Of a stretch of 64,000 nucleotides of DNA, positions 44,124-52,864 are shown piece by piece. Positions within the stretch are counted from its first letter, which is position 1; each line of letters begins with the position of its first letter. Position numbers and translations under genes: made by a program. The stretch is from Xenorhabdus sp014467285 (lineage in GTDB: Bacteria > Pseudomonadota > Gammaproteobacteria > Enterobacterales > Enterobacteriaceae): contig NZ_NKHR01000012.1 of assembly GCF_014467285.1 (NCBI RefSeq), positions 1 through 64,000 of the forward strand, given 5' to 3'. Under the pieces are notes generated by a model. The model had not been told where the DNA came from. It worked only from the letters and a program-made list of their open reading frames with translations, and searched no databases.

Positions 44124-44540
44124 ATGGCAATTGTATTTGCGTCAATAAATCCACATAACAATCCTATACAAACATCAAGCACCAATTATGTTGATATACC
44201 TGGTTTGGAAATCGATGTCTCAAGATATTCTAACTCACCAGGTTTAACAGCATTAATCACCTTAAATGTACCAACTCCCTATGCTTCAGGTAACAATTTC
44301 CCTGGAGGGAATTTTGTTATTATAACCGATCAAGGTGAACAGCTAGCTTTCGGTGGGTTTACTTACAGTAATAAGAGTCCAGAATCTTATGGACGTACAC
44401 CATTCACACTAGTTGCCAGTTGTTCTCTTGCATCTAACATTTCTGTCATAAAAGCGCAGTGGAGCAATATACGTGGTAGCACGGTCCATATTGATTCATA
44501 TGCATCTATTTCTGCGATTATTCAGTGTAGTTTTGGTTAA
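44124..44540 (+). CDS. Predicted beta-rich cargo protein of prophage 2
   Basis: A 138-residue protein from the ATG at 44124 with AGGAG 8 bp upstream. It has no signal peptide. The sequence alternates short strands and turns (GLTALITLNVPTPYASGNNFPGGNFVIITDQG ... VIKAQWSNIRGSTVHIDSYASISAII), suggesting a compact beta-sandwich, possibly lectin-like. I cannot name the family. It sits where CTXphi carries ctxAB, between the intergenic region and the right end, and is followed by its own terminator, so it is likely a host-benefit (moron) gene. Confidence 0.6.
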   Translation: MAIVFASINPHNNPIQTSSTNYVDIPGLEIDVSRYSNSPGLTALITLNVPTPYASGNNFPGGNFVIITDQGEQLAFGGFTYSNKSPESYGRTPFTLVASCSLASNISVIKAQWSNIRGSTVHIDSYASISAIIQCSFG

Positions 44541-44572
44541 TTTCAGATCAAGTAATATTTTGATAGTAAAAA

Positions 44573-44594
44573 TCCGCCTTCTATAGAAGGCGGA
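44573..44594 (+). terminator. Terminator after the cargo gene
   Basis: TCCGCCTTC-TATA-GAAGGCGGA, a perfect 9-bp stem with A/T-rich flanks on both sides. Confidence 0.75.
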
Positions 44595-44658
44595 ATTAAA
44601 TTTGATAGAGAACGCGCTCAGGGTAACAAACCTTAATACTTTTTTTAAAAGCCTCATG

Positions 44659-44686
44659 GGTTCGCATAATCTATATTATGTTAAAT
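44659..44686 (+). other. dif: dif site (XerC/XerD chromosome dimer resolution)
   Basis: XerC arm GGTTCGCATAA, 6-bp centre TCTATA, XerD arm TTATGTTAAAT. Only two of 28 positions differ from E. coli dif (one in the XerC arm, one in the centre). It marks the right end of prophage 2 and appears fully functional, so the phage integration would have preserved dimer resolution. Confidence 0.95.
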
Positions 44687-44823
44687 AACATGTAATTTAC
44701 AATAACTATCATAAGATAGATTTTTTCAGTCAATTAGCTTCTTGTACCCTGCTTGGCTTTTTTACGTGTTGGGAATTTAATAACTTCGTATTTCGCATAA
44801 TGAATCGTTATCATATTGTTGGA

Positions 44824-44850
44824 GACTGAAACCTCTCAGAAGTTTCAGTC
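44824..44850. terminator. Inverted repeat right of dif
   Basis: GACTGAAAC and GTTTCAGTC pair perfectly around a 9-base loop. There is no T run on either strand; it lies downstream of yaiI on the minus strand. Confidence 0.35.
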
Positions 44851-44890
44851 ATGAAAATATCAAAAAAATATGCAGCTAGTCGCCGTTTTT

Positions 44891-45361
44891 TCACCTTGGC
44901 TTCTTTTCAAGATGCTTTTTTTGTTGCAATAACCACTTATCTAGTTCATTTGCGAACCGCTGGCGATCACGTTGGTTTAAAGTAGCAGGCCCTCCCGTTT
45001 GGATCCCACTCGCTCGCATCGTATCCATAAAATCACGCATAACTAGGCGTTCACGTATTGTCGCTTCACTATAACGTTCACCGCGTGGATTGAGTGCTAT
45101 TGCACCTTTTTCGATCACTTCAGCAGCAAGAGGAATATCTGCTGTAATCACTAAGTCCCCGATTTCTGAGCAACGAACAATTTGATTGTCAGCAACATCA
45201 AATCCAGCCGGGACTTGTAACGTACGTAAAAAAGCGGATGCAGGTACACTTAATCGTTGATTTGCCACGAATGTAACTCGTACTTTTTCACGTTCAGCGG
45301 CACGATATAATATTTCTTTTATAACCTTAGGACATGCATCAGCATCTACCCATATAGACAT
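44891..45361 (-). CDS. yaiI: UPF0178 (DUF188) protein YaiI
   Basis: 156 residues from the ATG at 45361 (MSIWVDADACPKVIKEIL), which has GAGGGG upstream; the frame extends 7 residues farther without similarity. The VDADACP motif and DLVITADIPLA are typical of this PIN-like family of unknown function. It is the first chromosomal gene right of dif. Confidence 0.93.
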   Translation of the reverse strand: MSIWVDADACPKVIKEILYRAAEREKVRVTFVANQRLSVPASAFLRTLQVPAGFDVADNQIVRCSEIGDLVITADIPLAAEVIEKGAIALNPRGERYSEATIRERLVMRDFMDTMRASGIQTGGPATLNQRDRQRFANELDKWLLQQKKHLEKKPR

Positions 45362-45498
45362 AACAGCCCCTCTCAATTTCATATTCTTAGCTATATCAAG
45401 GATATTCCCACGATTTTTAAAATAATTAAACTGTTATGGCATTCTGAGTCTGACATGGGGCGCCTAATTCAAACAAAACATCAAACATGATGGGAGTA

Positions 45499-46089
45499 TC
45501 ACAGATTCATTAACACACAATCGTGCAGTGAACTTACCGTGATCTGAAGTTCTTGCTGGCGATTTCGCCAATCTTCTTCACATCCTCTCAAATAGGTCTC
45601 CCGCGCATCGGCTAAAACTGTGGCCTGTATGGCTGGAAGGCGAGCAGCCGCCCAATCGGCAGCAGCATCCTTAGAAACAAATTCTCCAGTAACTAATGTT
45701 CGCCACATACGCGCCAGCGTTAGCAAAACATTGCGTTCATCTCCCTGTAATGTTCCAATTAAATCCGGCAGGACATCTTTAATAGCCCGGCGAATATCCG
45801 ATCTTGAAATAGTTGGCAGAAGACTGCTTGCGTTCGGGCCGACCAGTGATATCGCTTCCTGTCGTGAAGGATATCGGCCTGATATCCTCATTAAATCAGC
45901 AGTAAGACATTCCCTAACCTCTGACGTCATCGGCTGGTCAATGACCACAAGCAAATCTACGTCACTGAGAGGACGAAGACCACCAACCACAGCCGAACCA
46001 TGAAGGTAGATAGCTACCAGCGATTCCGCTAATCGCTTCTGGATAATCAACAACGCTTTATCTGCTTCGGAAGGAATGTACATAAGCAA
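45499..46089 (-). pseudogene. Internally deleted aadA-like aminoglycoside nucleotidyltransferase
   Basis: 196 residues, while ANT(3'')-type enzymes have about 260. The N-terminal nucleotidyltransferase motif GSAVVGGLRPLSDVDLL with both Asp residues (43 and 45) is intact, and the C-terminal helical domain (DERNVLLTLARMWRTLVTGEFVSKDAAADW) is intact. Between GRYPS and RQEAISLVGP (about residue 75) some 65 residues are missing in frame, including the part holding the catalytic Glu of AadA. It is therefore probably inactive despite an open frame. The family normally adenylylates streptomycin and spectinomycin. Confidence 0.75.
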
Positions 46090-46109
46090 TTACCATGTAT
46101 TTGTGTTGT

Positions 46110-46772
46110 CTATTTGAATACCAATAGATTTATCCCCGATGCTTCCCAAGATAAAAACAATGCTACAGGGCATGTCAAAATACCTGAGATAAACCCAATA
46201 ACAATCAGATGGTAAAGTTTTCTTTTATTCGTTTTTTGAATAATAGGATCCAATTTTTTCTGATATTGCCAGTACTTCATGGCGAGGTACAACAATCCGA
46301 ACAATGAACTGAGATGCTGTAGAATTTTATATATACTTATCCCCTGCCCGTTGGTAATGGGATGGAAAACGTGAAACTGTAGCAAAGGAATTAGCTCGAC
46401 AAAAAAACCTTTATTGTGTGTAAACGCATCCCAGACAATATGGGTTACAGCGCCTATAAATAGCGACAGCACAAAAACAACCCTGTCCTTATTATCCTGT
46501 TTTTCATAACAAGTAAAAGATATTGGGAAAAGGACGGATAAAGGACATGACAATAAGCGTACAATCAAAAAGATCAATAGACATAAAGGAAATGCGGTAT
46601 AAAACCATCCGGGTAAATGATGCGCAGTCGTTGCAACATCATATAACCCAACCGAGTAAAAGAAATCAGGAGACAAACTGCCAATAATCAGCGCAGGTAA
46701 ATTCAATAACCTTCCCCCCGGAAGACTCTTCAAAGGAAAGACGGCTGCTGGATGTGAAAATGTCCATGGCAT
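46110..46772 (-). CDS. DUF4184 family membrane protein
   Basis: 220 residues with the DUF4184 start MPWTFSHPAAVFPLK and the conserved GSLSPDFFY and GAVTHIVWDAFTH, plus about five membrane helices. The His/Asp residues resemble those of metal-dependent membrane hydrolases, but no activity is known. It lies 20 bp upstream of the aadA-like gene on the same strand. Confidence 0.85.
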   Translation of the reverse strand: MPWTFSHPAAVFPLKSLPGGRLLNLPALIIGSLSPDFFYSVGLYDVATTAHHLPGWFYTAFPLCLLIFLIVRLLSCPLSVLFPISFTCYEKQDNKDRVVFVLSLFIGAVTHIVWDAFTHNKGFFVELIPLLQFHVFHPITNGQGISIYKILQHLSSLFGLLYLAMKYWQYQKKLDPIIQKTNKRKLYHLIVIGFISGILTCPVALFLSWEASGINLLVFK

Positions 46773-46938
46773 TATGAAAAATCCTGAAACAAATGTTAAA
46801 GTCAGCGATAGAAAATTATCATATTCAGCCCGGTAAACAACATATTATTGTGTTTGTAGATAATGTTACTACCCTGCCTGCGTTGTTTGATCTCAATCCT
46901 AATTGAGGGTGCCTCTAATTTAGGAAGTTCGATAAATG

Positions 46939-48225
46939 CTATTCAAAAGTATTTTTATAATTATGAGGCAATGCGATAAACCCCTCTTCTAGCCCGTGGA
47001 CTTCCATACCTTCCGGCATCGCCTCCCCAACAGTTACCTGACGAGACACAGCCTGACGTTTTAAATCCGGCCGCCAATTTACTGTTAATTTTCCGTTGCT
47101 ATCGTGAGTTAGCGCTGCTTCTGGTACAACAATACCCTGTTCATTGCGATAAACAACAATATTGACTTTAGCACTCATACCGGGCCTGATGGGGTAATCC
47201 TGTTTCATGGATGAAATGACTTTAATCACAACATCATAATAAATCGCTGATCCTGGTTTATCCGTGCTTACACTTTGCATAGCAATAGCTTCAATTTCTC
47301 CATCCAGAGAGTGATCAGAAAATCCCTCCCCGCTGATTTTTACTGCCTGCCCTTCTTTAAGTTTGGCGAGATCGGTTTCTTCAACCTGTGCCAGTACCTG
47401 ATATTGTGTTGTGTCCATCACCTCCAGTAAGGGCATCCCTTCGGTAACCCGAACGCCTGTCTGAATCGTTAAGAGTTTCCCCTTTTCTCCTTGTGAAGCC
47501 CTAAGCACGACGCCCGAAAATGGCGCTTTAATTTCTTTATGAGAGTATTGTTCCTGTAGTGCCTGATAGCGGCTTGTTGCATTTTGAAGCTCCATCTCTG
47601 CAACACGTACATTACTAGCGCTGCCTTTTTGTCGAGTGGAAGCAAGATCATCCTGTACTGAAGCAAACTCCGTTAGTTGTCGGCGAAGTTGCTGCTCAAG
47701 ATTTTCCACTTCCATTCGTGGAACGATGCCACGTGAAAAAAGAGCCTGTGTTTTTGCGAGATTATTTTTCAGTTCCATAACCATATGGTTCGCATTTTCG
47801 ACGTTTCTTCTGGCCCGGATGACTTCCTGGCTGTTTTCCCAGTCATGCAATTGATCAACGGCAGATGAAGCCTTTATCATCTCAACTTGCGCTTGCCGAA
47901 GCTCAATATCAAGTTTTCGGGTATCAAGCGTAACTAATGTCTGACCAGTGTCGACGCGCTGTCCTTCTTTAACCAAGACTTGTTTGATAATTGCATCAAA
48001 TGGGGCGGGTATGGTTTCAAGACGCCCGGATTGCAGCTTACCTACCAAGCCTAGTCGTTTTTCGATAAGACCGTGTTTTACCTCAATCCACTGCACTGAT
48101 CCCTGAGCTGGCGATTTTTCTGAGAACAAATGCCCTGAAAACAAAAAGGCAAAAAAACAAGCCACCACTACAAGTGTGCCAACTATGGCCCGTCGATAAC
48201 GTTTAAGGATTGATTGTTTATTCAT
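46939..48225 (-). CDS. Periplasmic adaptor (MacA/HlyD-like membrane fusion protein)
   Basis: 428 residues: one N-terminal membrane helix (about 15-32), a lipoyl half-motif (PFDAIIKQVLVKEGQRVDTGQTLVTLD), a coiled-coil hairpin (about 105-220), the second lipoyl half (IKAPFSGVVLRASQGEKGKLL), and beta-barrel domains. It links the MacB-like pump to the TolC-like channel. It is the last gene of the export operon, with its start overlapping the TolC gene by 8 bp. Confidence 0.9.
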   Translation of the reverse strand: MNKQSILKRYRRAIVGTLVVVACFFAFLFSGHLFSEKSPAQGSVQWIEVKHGLIEKRLGLVGKLQSGRLETIPAPFDAIIKQVLVKEGQRVDTGQTLVTLDTRKLDIELRQAQVEMIKASSAVDQLHDWENSQEVIRARRNVENANHMVMELKNNLAKTQALFSRGIVPRMEVENLEQQLRRQLTEFASVQDDLASTRQKGSASNVRVAEMELQNATSRYQALQEQYSHKEIKAPFSGVVLRASQGEKGKLLTIQTGVRVTEGMPLLEVMDTTQYQVLAQVEETDLAKLKEGQAVKISGEGFSDHSLDGEIEAIAMQSVSTDKPGSAIYYDVVIKVISSMKQDYPIRPGMSAKVNIVVYRNEQGIVVPEAALTHDSNGKLTVNWRPDLKRQAVSRQVTVGEAMPEGMEVHGLEEGFIALPHNYKNTFE

Positions 48226-49684
48226 TGATCGTTATCTCCCAGCTTTCCAGTGTAGTGCCAAGAATTTGATCCAGTTCAGCCTGAGAATTAAGGTACCGGA
48301 TAAGCGTATTCAGGCGTGCATTTTCGGCATTTCTCAGGTCGGTTTCAAAACTCAGGACCTGAAAGTTGCTGGATCGCCCTGCCTGTAATTTTTCTTGTTC
48401 AATTTCGAGTTTCTTTTGAGAAAGTGAGCTGGCTTTTATTGCTAATTGATATTCCTGCCAGCGTGATTCTGTATCGCGGATGGCATTGATGACTCTTTGT
48501 TCCAGATTTATTCTTGCCTCCTCCAAATGTAACACCTGCTTCTGGACATTAACTTTGGCCTGAACTTCGGTTTGTTTCTGTGTCATATCACCTATTGGAA
48601 TATCCAGTTGTATACCCACATAATTTTCCCAGTTTCGGGTTTCAGAAGAGGATGAGCGATACTGGGACGTACCGCCAACCAGTGATAAATCCCAGAGCCG
48701 ATTATTTCTGGCCTGCAATAATTGAATATCTGCCACTTTTGCAGAAAGCAACTGAATAAGATAACCCGGCTGCTGAGCCTGTGCCTTTTGAATTGATTGT
48801 TCAACATTCAGACTGACGTGGGTTCCTTTTAACTTATCGGTAGCATAGATGGGCGTTTTGAGGTTCAGAGCGAGTAATTTAAGTAATGCCAGCTTCGCGG
48901 CATGTACACTGTTTTCAGCCTCTTTGGCCGAAAGCTCCTGCATGGCCAGATCAGCCTGCGTTTGTATGATATCTGTCTGAGCCATTCTGCCGGCATCAAT
49001 CAACTCTTTGTTAGTTTCAACTAATTTCCGCATACGCTTAAGAGAAGCGACAGATAATGCTTGTTGCTCCTGAGCATGAAGTAACGCATGGTATGACAGG
49101 ATAATCTGCGTAATTGAATCGGAAATAGTCGCTTTTAAATTCAAACGGTTGGTTTGTTCCTGAAGTCTGGCCAGTAAGACCGGAGCATGGTTAACATCTG
49201 TTCCTGCTCCTCGCAAAAGAGGCTGTATCACAGTAATGCTGGCGCCATCATTGTGAACGTTGTTTATCCCCGATTTAGTGTTATCACGAGTCCAAGAAAG
49301 CGTGAAGCGAGTTCCCAGAGGAGTGAGTAATGTGGCTTTAGGAGACAGGTTGGTTTTCCTAAAATTTGCATCCTGATTTTTACCAGCAATGTAACGCCCA
49401 CTTAGCTGTAGCTTTGGTGTGAATCGATCTTCTGCTACCCGTAAATCAAATTTCTGAGCGATACGGTCCAGATAAACACTGCGGATTGCATAGTTATTCC
49501 TTAAACCAAGCCATATCGCATCGCTCAATGACAGGCCTATAACCTCCCCTACGGCGTCCTTTCGCAGACTGTAATCAGATCCTGATAAAGTTAACCGTTC
49601 CTGTTCAGATGCAGGGATCCCTGTTCGGGGAAACAGGAAAAATAAGGTCAGAGAGCCATAAAGGAAATATTTTTTAATCATCAC
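48218..49684 (-). CDS. TolC-family outer membrane efflux protein
   Basis: 488 residues with a signal peptide and two long coiled-coil repeats of the OEP family. Typical features are GLSLSDAIWLGLRNNYAIR near the start and the LEEARINLEQRVINAIRDTESRW helix. It forms the trimeric exit duct for the adjacent pump. Having its own dedicated TolC is unusual for MacAB, which normally shares the housekeeping one, and suggests a dedicated exporter. It overlaps the permease gene by 11 bp. Confidence 0.9.
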   Translation of the reverse strand: MMIKKYFLYGSLTLFFLFPRTGIPASEQERLTLSGSDYSLRKDAVGEVIGLSLSDAIWLGLRNNYAIRSVYLDRIAQKFDLRVAEDRFTPKLQLSGRYIAGKNQDANFRKTNLSPKATLLTPLGTRFTLSWTRDNTKSGINNVHNDGASITVIQPLLRGAGTDVNHAPVLLARLQEQTNRLNLKATISDSITQIILSYHALLHAQEQQALSVASLKRMRKLVETNKELIDAGRMAQTDIIQTQADLAMQELSAKEAENSVHAAKLALLKLLALNLKTPIYATDKLKGTHVSLNVEQSIQKAQAQQPGYLIQLLSAKVADIQLLQARNNRLWDLSLVGGTSQYRSSSSETRNWENYVGIQLDIPIGDMTQKQTEVQAKVNVQKQVLHLEEARINLEQRVINAIRDTESRWQEYQLAIKASSLSQKKLEIEQEKLQAGRSSNFQVLSFETDLRNAENARLNTLIRYLNSQAELDQILGTTLESWEITINE

Positions 49685-50888
49685 GTAATGCCTGTACGGG
49701 TTCCATTTGAGAGGCTTTATGTGCGGGATAAAAGCCGGAGATAAGTCCCGCTACAATTGAGCTACCTATTCCTAAAGGAATAGATAAGGGGGCTAAAGAA
49801 AATGACCAGCCAGAATAAAGTACAAAAAGAAAGGCGACGATGACACCGACTAATGTACCAAGGATTGCGCCGGCAAAAGTCAGTGCCGCAGCTTCATACA
49901 AAAAAAGACGTCGGATATCCTGCGTTCTTGCGCCTAAAGCCATCCGTAAGCCGATCTCTTTTCGTCGGGCTGAAACATTCATCAGCATAACATTTGAAAT
50001 CGCAATGCCGCCGGTGAGTAGCGAAATGCCTGCCAACCCGATCAACATAAAAGAAAAGGTTTTGTTTTGTTCTGTCTGCCCTTTCAATAGCTGTTGAGCA
50101 ACCCGGACATCAATGTCAACCTCTGGAAACTTGCGCTTAAGTAATGTTAATAAATCCTTCGCATCGGTTTCTGTCGTTGTGGTCGTTATGGTGCGAGCGA
50201 TGATGCCATTCAGGTCTGTATTGGGTGTTATTTTACGCATGGCATTTATAGGGGCAATCACCACCGAATCGAGAGAAAAAGGAAAAATGGGGTTTTGCCC
50301 TTTTACATCAAAGATGCCAATTACTGTGTATAAATAATTGCCAAGCTGAATCTGCTTGCCAAGTACACGGGAGGCATCCCCTTCACCAATGTTAACAGCG
50401 ACTTCATTGCCAATAACCAGATAAGGAGAATGCTGATCATAATCAGAGATAAATCGGCCATAACGAAGTCGCAATTGCATAACTTCTTCAAGTTCCGCAG
50501 AGGAGCCTATTATGGTAAGTGTTTCTGTTTTCCCGTTATAGCGCCCAGGAGAAGAAGAATAGATCCAGGGTGCTGCTGAAAATAAACCAGGAATAGCCGT
50601 TGTCAGGTCGACCATTTTAATTGATGCACTATCAACTCCATGATTATAAGAGTTCAGATTTACTGTAATAACGTTGATATCAAGCCCGCTGAACATTTTC
50701 AATGCAGCCAGTGTGGCGTTATGCCCGGTATTAACAAATGCCACAACAGATGCGCAACCAATAGCAATACCCGATAAAGCAAGCAGAGTACTTCTTCCTG
50801 TTGCCATTAGGTTACGCCAGGCCTCTCTCCATATCATTAACACCGACATGCCATAGTTACCGGACTGACGATTATGATTATCAGGCAT
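49674..50888 (-). CDS. MacB-like ABC transporter permease
   Basis: 404 residues from the ATG at 50888, which overlaps the ATPase stop (ATGCCTGA); longer starts are possible. The MacB topology is clear: helix 1 in AWRNLMATGRSTLLALSGIAIG, a large periplasmic domain, then three C-terminal helices with SARRKEIGLRMALGARTQDIRRLFLYEA. Unlike E. coli MacB, the ATPase is a separate polypeptide, as in LolCDE and bacteriocin or peptide exporters. This mechanotransmission family moves substrates from the periplasm outward. Confidence 0.9.
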   Translation of the reverse strand: MPDNHNRQSGNYGMSVLMIWREAWRNLMATGRSTLLALSGIAIGCASVVAFVNTGHNATLAALKMFSGLDINVITVNLNSYNHGVDSASIKMVDLTTAIPGLFSAAPWIYSSSPGRYNGKTETLTIIGSSAELEEVMQLRLRYGRFISDYDQHSPYLVIGNEVAVNIGEGDASRVLGKQIQLGNYLYTVIGIFDVKGQNPIFPFSLDSVVIAPINAMRKITPNTDLNGIIARTITTTTTETDAKDLLTLLKRKFPEVDIDVRVAQQLLKGQTEQNKTFSFMLIGLAGISLLTGGIAISNVMLMNVSARRKEIGLRMALGARTQDIRRLFLYEAAALTFAGAILGTLVGVIVAFLFVLYSGWSFSLAPLSIPLGIGSSIVAGLISGFYPAHKASQMEPVQALRDD

Positions 50889-51618
50889 GAATTGCCATAC
50901 CTCTGGTTTCATGCAACTGACCATCAATCATCCGTAATTCACGCTGCATATGGTTCGCAACCATAGAGTCATGGGTTATTACGACCAGCGTCATCGCGTT
51001 GTCTGTGTGAAGAGAAGCAAGTAACAGTAAAATCTCTTCTGCGGTTTGTTGATCTAAATTACCAGTAGGTTCATCAGCCAGCAGTAACGAGGGTTCCCCA
51101 ACCAATGCTCTGGCGAGCGCTACTCTTTGTCGCTGCCCGCCGGATAAGTCAGCCGGATAATGCACGGCACGATGTGAAAGGCCCACCAAGTTCAGTTTTT
51201 CTCTGGCTATTTTATAGGCCAGTGAGGTAGGAATACCGCGGTAAAGAAGTGGCAGAGCGACGTTCTCTGTGGCTGTCATTCTGGCCAATAAATGAAAACT
51301 TTGAAAAACAAAACCAATTTCTTTATTGCGCATTCTGGCACGAAGATCAGCATTGGCTGTTGACATATCAACGCCGCAAAGAAAATATTTTCCAGAGGTG
51401 GGTTTATCCAACAAGCCGAGAATATTCAGTAAAGTGCTTTTACCCGAGCCCGATGTTCCGACAATCGCACAACTTTGACCAGCAAAAATTTGTGCTGTGA
51501 TATTTTTCAGAACCGGTATTGGGCTCTCTTCTCCGTGTTGATAAACACGGGTTAGCCGTTGCATATTGATAACGGGCGATATCGGTATTGCAGGCTGAGT
51601 AGAATTTATAGGTTCCAT
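50881..51618 (-). CDS. MacB/LolD-like ABC transporter ATPase
   Basis: 245 residues with Walker A GTSGSGKST, Q-loop, signature LSGGQRQR, Walker B LLLADEPTGNLD and H-loop VVITHD, all of the LolD/MacB type. It is the first gene of the four-gene operon (ATPase, permease, TolC, adaptor), all overlapping. The promoter lies in the 362-bp AT-rich region shared divergently with the small secreted protein gene at 51981. Confidence 0.92.
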   Translation of the reverse strand: MEPINSTQPAIPISPVINMQRLTRVYQHGEESPIPVLKNITAQIFAGQSCAIVGTSGSGKSTLLNILGLLDKPTSGKYFLCGVDMSTANADLRARMRNKEIGFVFQSFHLLARMTATENVALPLLYRGIPTSLAYKIAREKLNLVGLSHRAVHYPADLSGGQRQRVALARALVGEPSLLLADEPTGNLDQQTAEEILLLLASLHTDNAMTLVVITHDSMVANHMQRELRMIDGQLHETRGMAIHA

Positions 51619-51980
51619 TGTTTTTTATAATATCCCCACTTTAATATCTACATTCATCTTTATTAAAATATCTGGTTTTTGACACCATTAAGGAATTAAT
51701 AATTAAATCACCTAAAATCAATGTTGTTATGGTTCATTACGTTTCAATTATAAATAAATTATTTTCTTTGTGTAAATAATAGCAGGGTTGTCATTGGTCA
51801 TAAATTATGATAGTAAAGATTATATTTATAAACCAGAATATAAAAACATAGTCAGTTTCTAAATTTTAAAATTGTAATATCGTCAGATGATGATTTAGAT
51901 TTAGTGTGCAATATTAAATGCAACTTTATAAGTAATCTTTTTAAATTTAAAATTCAAGATAATATTACAGGAGAGTGTTT
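51619..51980. promoter_or_regulatory. Divergent promoter region, exporter / secreted protein 1
   Basis: 362 bp of AT-rich DNA without genes. It contains a block at 51861-51905 (TTTTAAAATTGTAAT ... GATGATTTAGATTTA) that recurs upstream of the second secreted-protein gene at 52435-52476, so the block is likely a regulatory element. Confidence 0.6.
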
Positions 51981-52268
51981 ATGTTCAAGAAATTATTAAA
52001 AGCTGGGGCATTAGCAGCAGCATTAATCGGAGGGATTGGGACTGCATCGGCTGGAATTTGTAATTCTGACAAACCCTCTTATATGAATGAGGGTAAATAT
52101 TATAGATATGTCATTAATCCTTATGATAATTTTGCTAATGTATTTACTATATATGAGCCTACTATTGGAAAAACGATTACATGGTATTTTAAAGAGCGTA
52201 TTGGAAAATGTGAATTTCATACCGGACGTAACGCTTTTCAAGCTTATTATGAAGGTAGAGAAAGTTAA
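51981..52268 (+). CDS. Small secreted two-cysteine protein 1
   Basis: 95 residues from the ATG at 51981 (AGGAGA upstream). It has a clear signal peptide MFKKLLKAGALAAALIGG..ASA. The mature part of about 71 residues has two cysteines, so one disulfide is possible, and ends AYYEGRES. It is paralogous to the next gene (shared MFKKLL, Y-x-K/R-Y, WYxK, C-x-F/M, A-x-YEGR). No known family is recognised. It is divergent from a dedicated ABC export operon, so it may be the exported cargo or a component acting with it. Confidence 0.75.
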   Translation: MFKKLLKAGALAAALIGGIGTASAGICNSDKPSYMNEGKYYRYVINPYDNFANVFTIYEPTIGKTITWYFKERIGKCEFHTGRNAFQAYYEGRES

Positions 52269-52313
52269 AGTTCTACCAAAAATCCTCTAATTAGAAGCTT
52301 TCGGGATACTGAT

Positions 52314-52341
52314 AAACCTCGTTGAAAATAACGGGGTTTTT
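52314..52341 (+). terminator. Terminator after secreted protein 1
   Basis: AAACCTCGTT and AACGGGGTTT pair with one G-U pair around GAAAAT, followed by T. Confidence 0.8.
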
Positions 52342-52558
52342 GTGTAATAATATCCCTTATTTTTTCTTATTAACCTGTTTTAACGGCCTGTTATAACACT
52401 AGCTAAGTTTCCAATCTAAAATAAAGATATAATCAATTTTAAAATTGTAACATTATCTGGTAATGATTTAGATTTAACTTGTGCCACTACAACTACATAT
52501 ATTTTATAAGTAATACATTTAATCCGAAAGTTATAAAACTATTGAATGGACATTTTCT

Positions 52559-52843
52559 ATGTTTAAGAAATTATTAACAGTTGGAACATTATTAGCAGGT
52601 ATTACATTAACCGGAGGAGTTGGGGCTACATCGGAAAGCGTAACTATCCCTTGGCACAATTGCTCTTCTTCTCCTGAAGAATATAACAATGGCCTATATA
52701 CTAAATATCTTGTTAAAGAGGGTATTGTTTTTCTTGATGTGCGTAATGAAAATGGAATTAGATGGTATTTAAAAGGCTTTAAAAAATTATACGGCTGTGG
52801 AATGAATGTTTATGTTGCTAAATATGAAGGTAGAAAATCATAG
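52559..52843 (+). CDS. Small secreted two-cysteine protein 2 (paralogue)
   Basis: 94 residues, MFKKLLTVGTLLAGITLTGGVGA signal peptide, mature part of about 70 residues with cysteines in HNCSSS and YGCGMN and the same closing AKYEGRKS. The second Cys and the terminal motif align with protein 1. The ribosome-binding site is weak (ATGGA). The duplication includes upstream DNA, and each copy has its own terminator, so they are independent but probably co-regulated. Confidence 0.72.
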   Translation: MFKKLLTVGTLLAGITLTGGVGATSESVTIPWHNCSSSPEEYNNGLYTKYLVKEGIVFLDVRNENGIRWYLKGFKKLYGCGMNVYVAKYEGRKS

Positions 52844-52864
52844 AAAAATTCTACCCAAATTATT

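Larger units (their letters stand above)
36752..44658 (+). mobile_element. Filamentous prophage 2 (apparently complete inovirus)
   Basis: About 7.9 kb between att site 2 and dif, all genes on the plus strand in canonical inovirus order: small protein, Rep, ssDNA-binding protein, small coat, major coat, terminator, small coat, adsorption protein, pVI, Zot/pI, secretin, intergenic region, cargo. No integrase gene is present, as expected for an element using host XerC/XerD. The end before dif repeats the sequence before att site 2 (TTTTTTAAAAGCC-T-ATGG), confirming a tandem arrangement. Confidence 0.88.
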
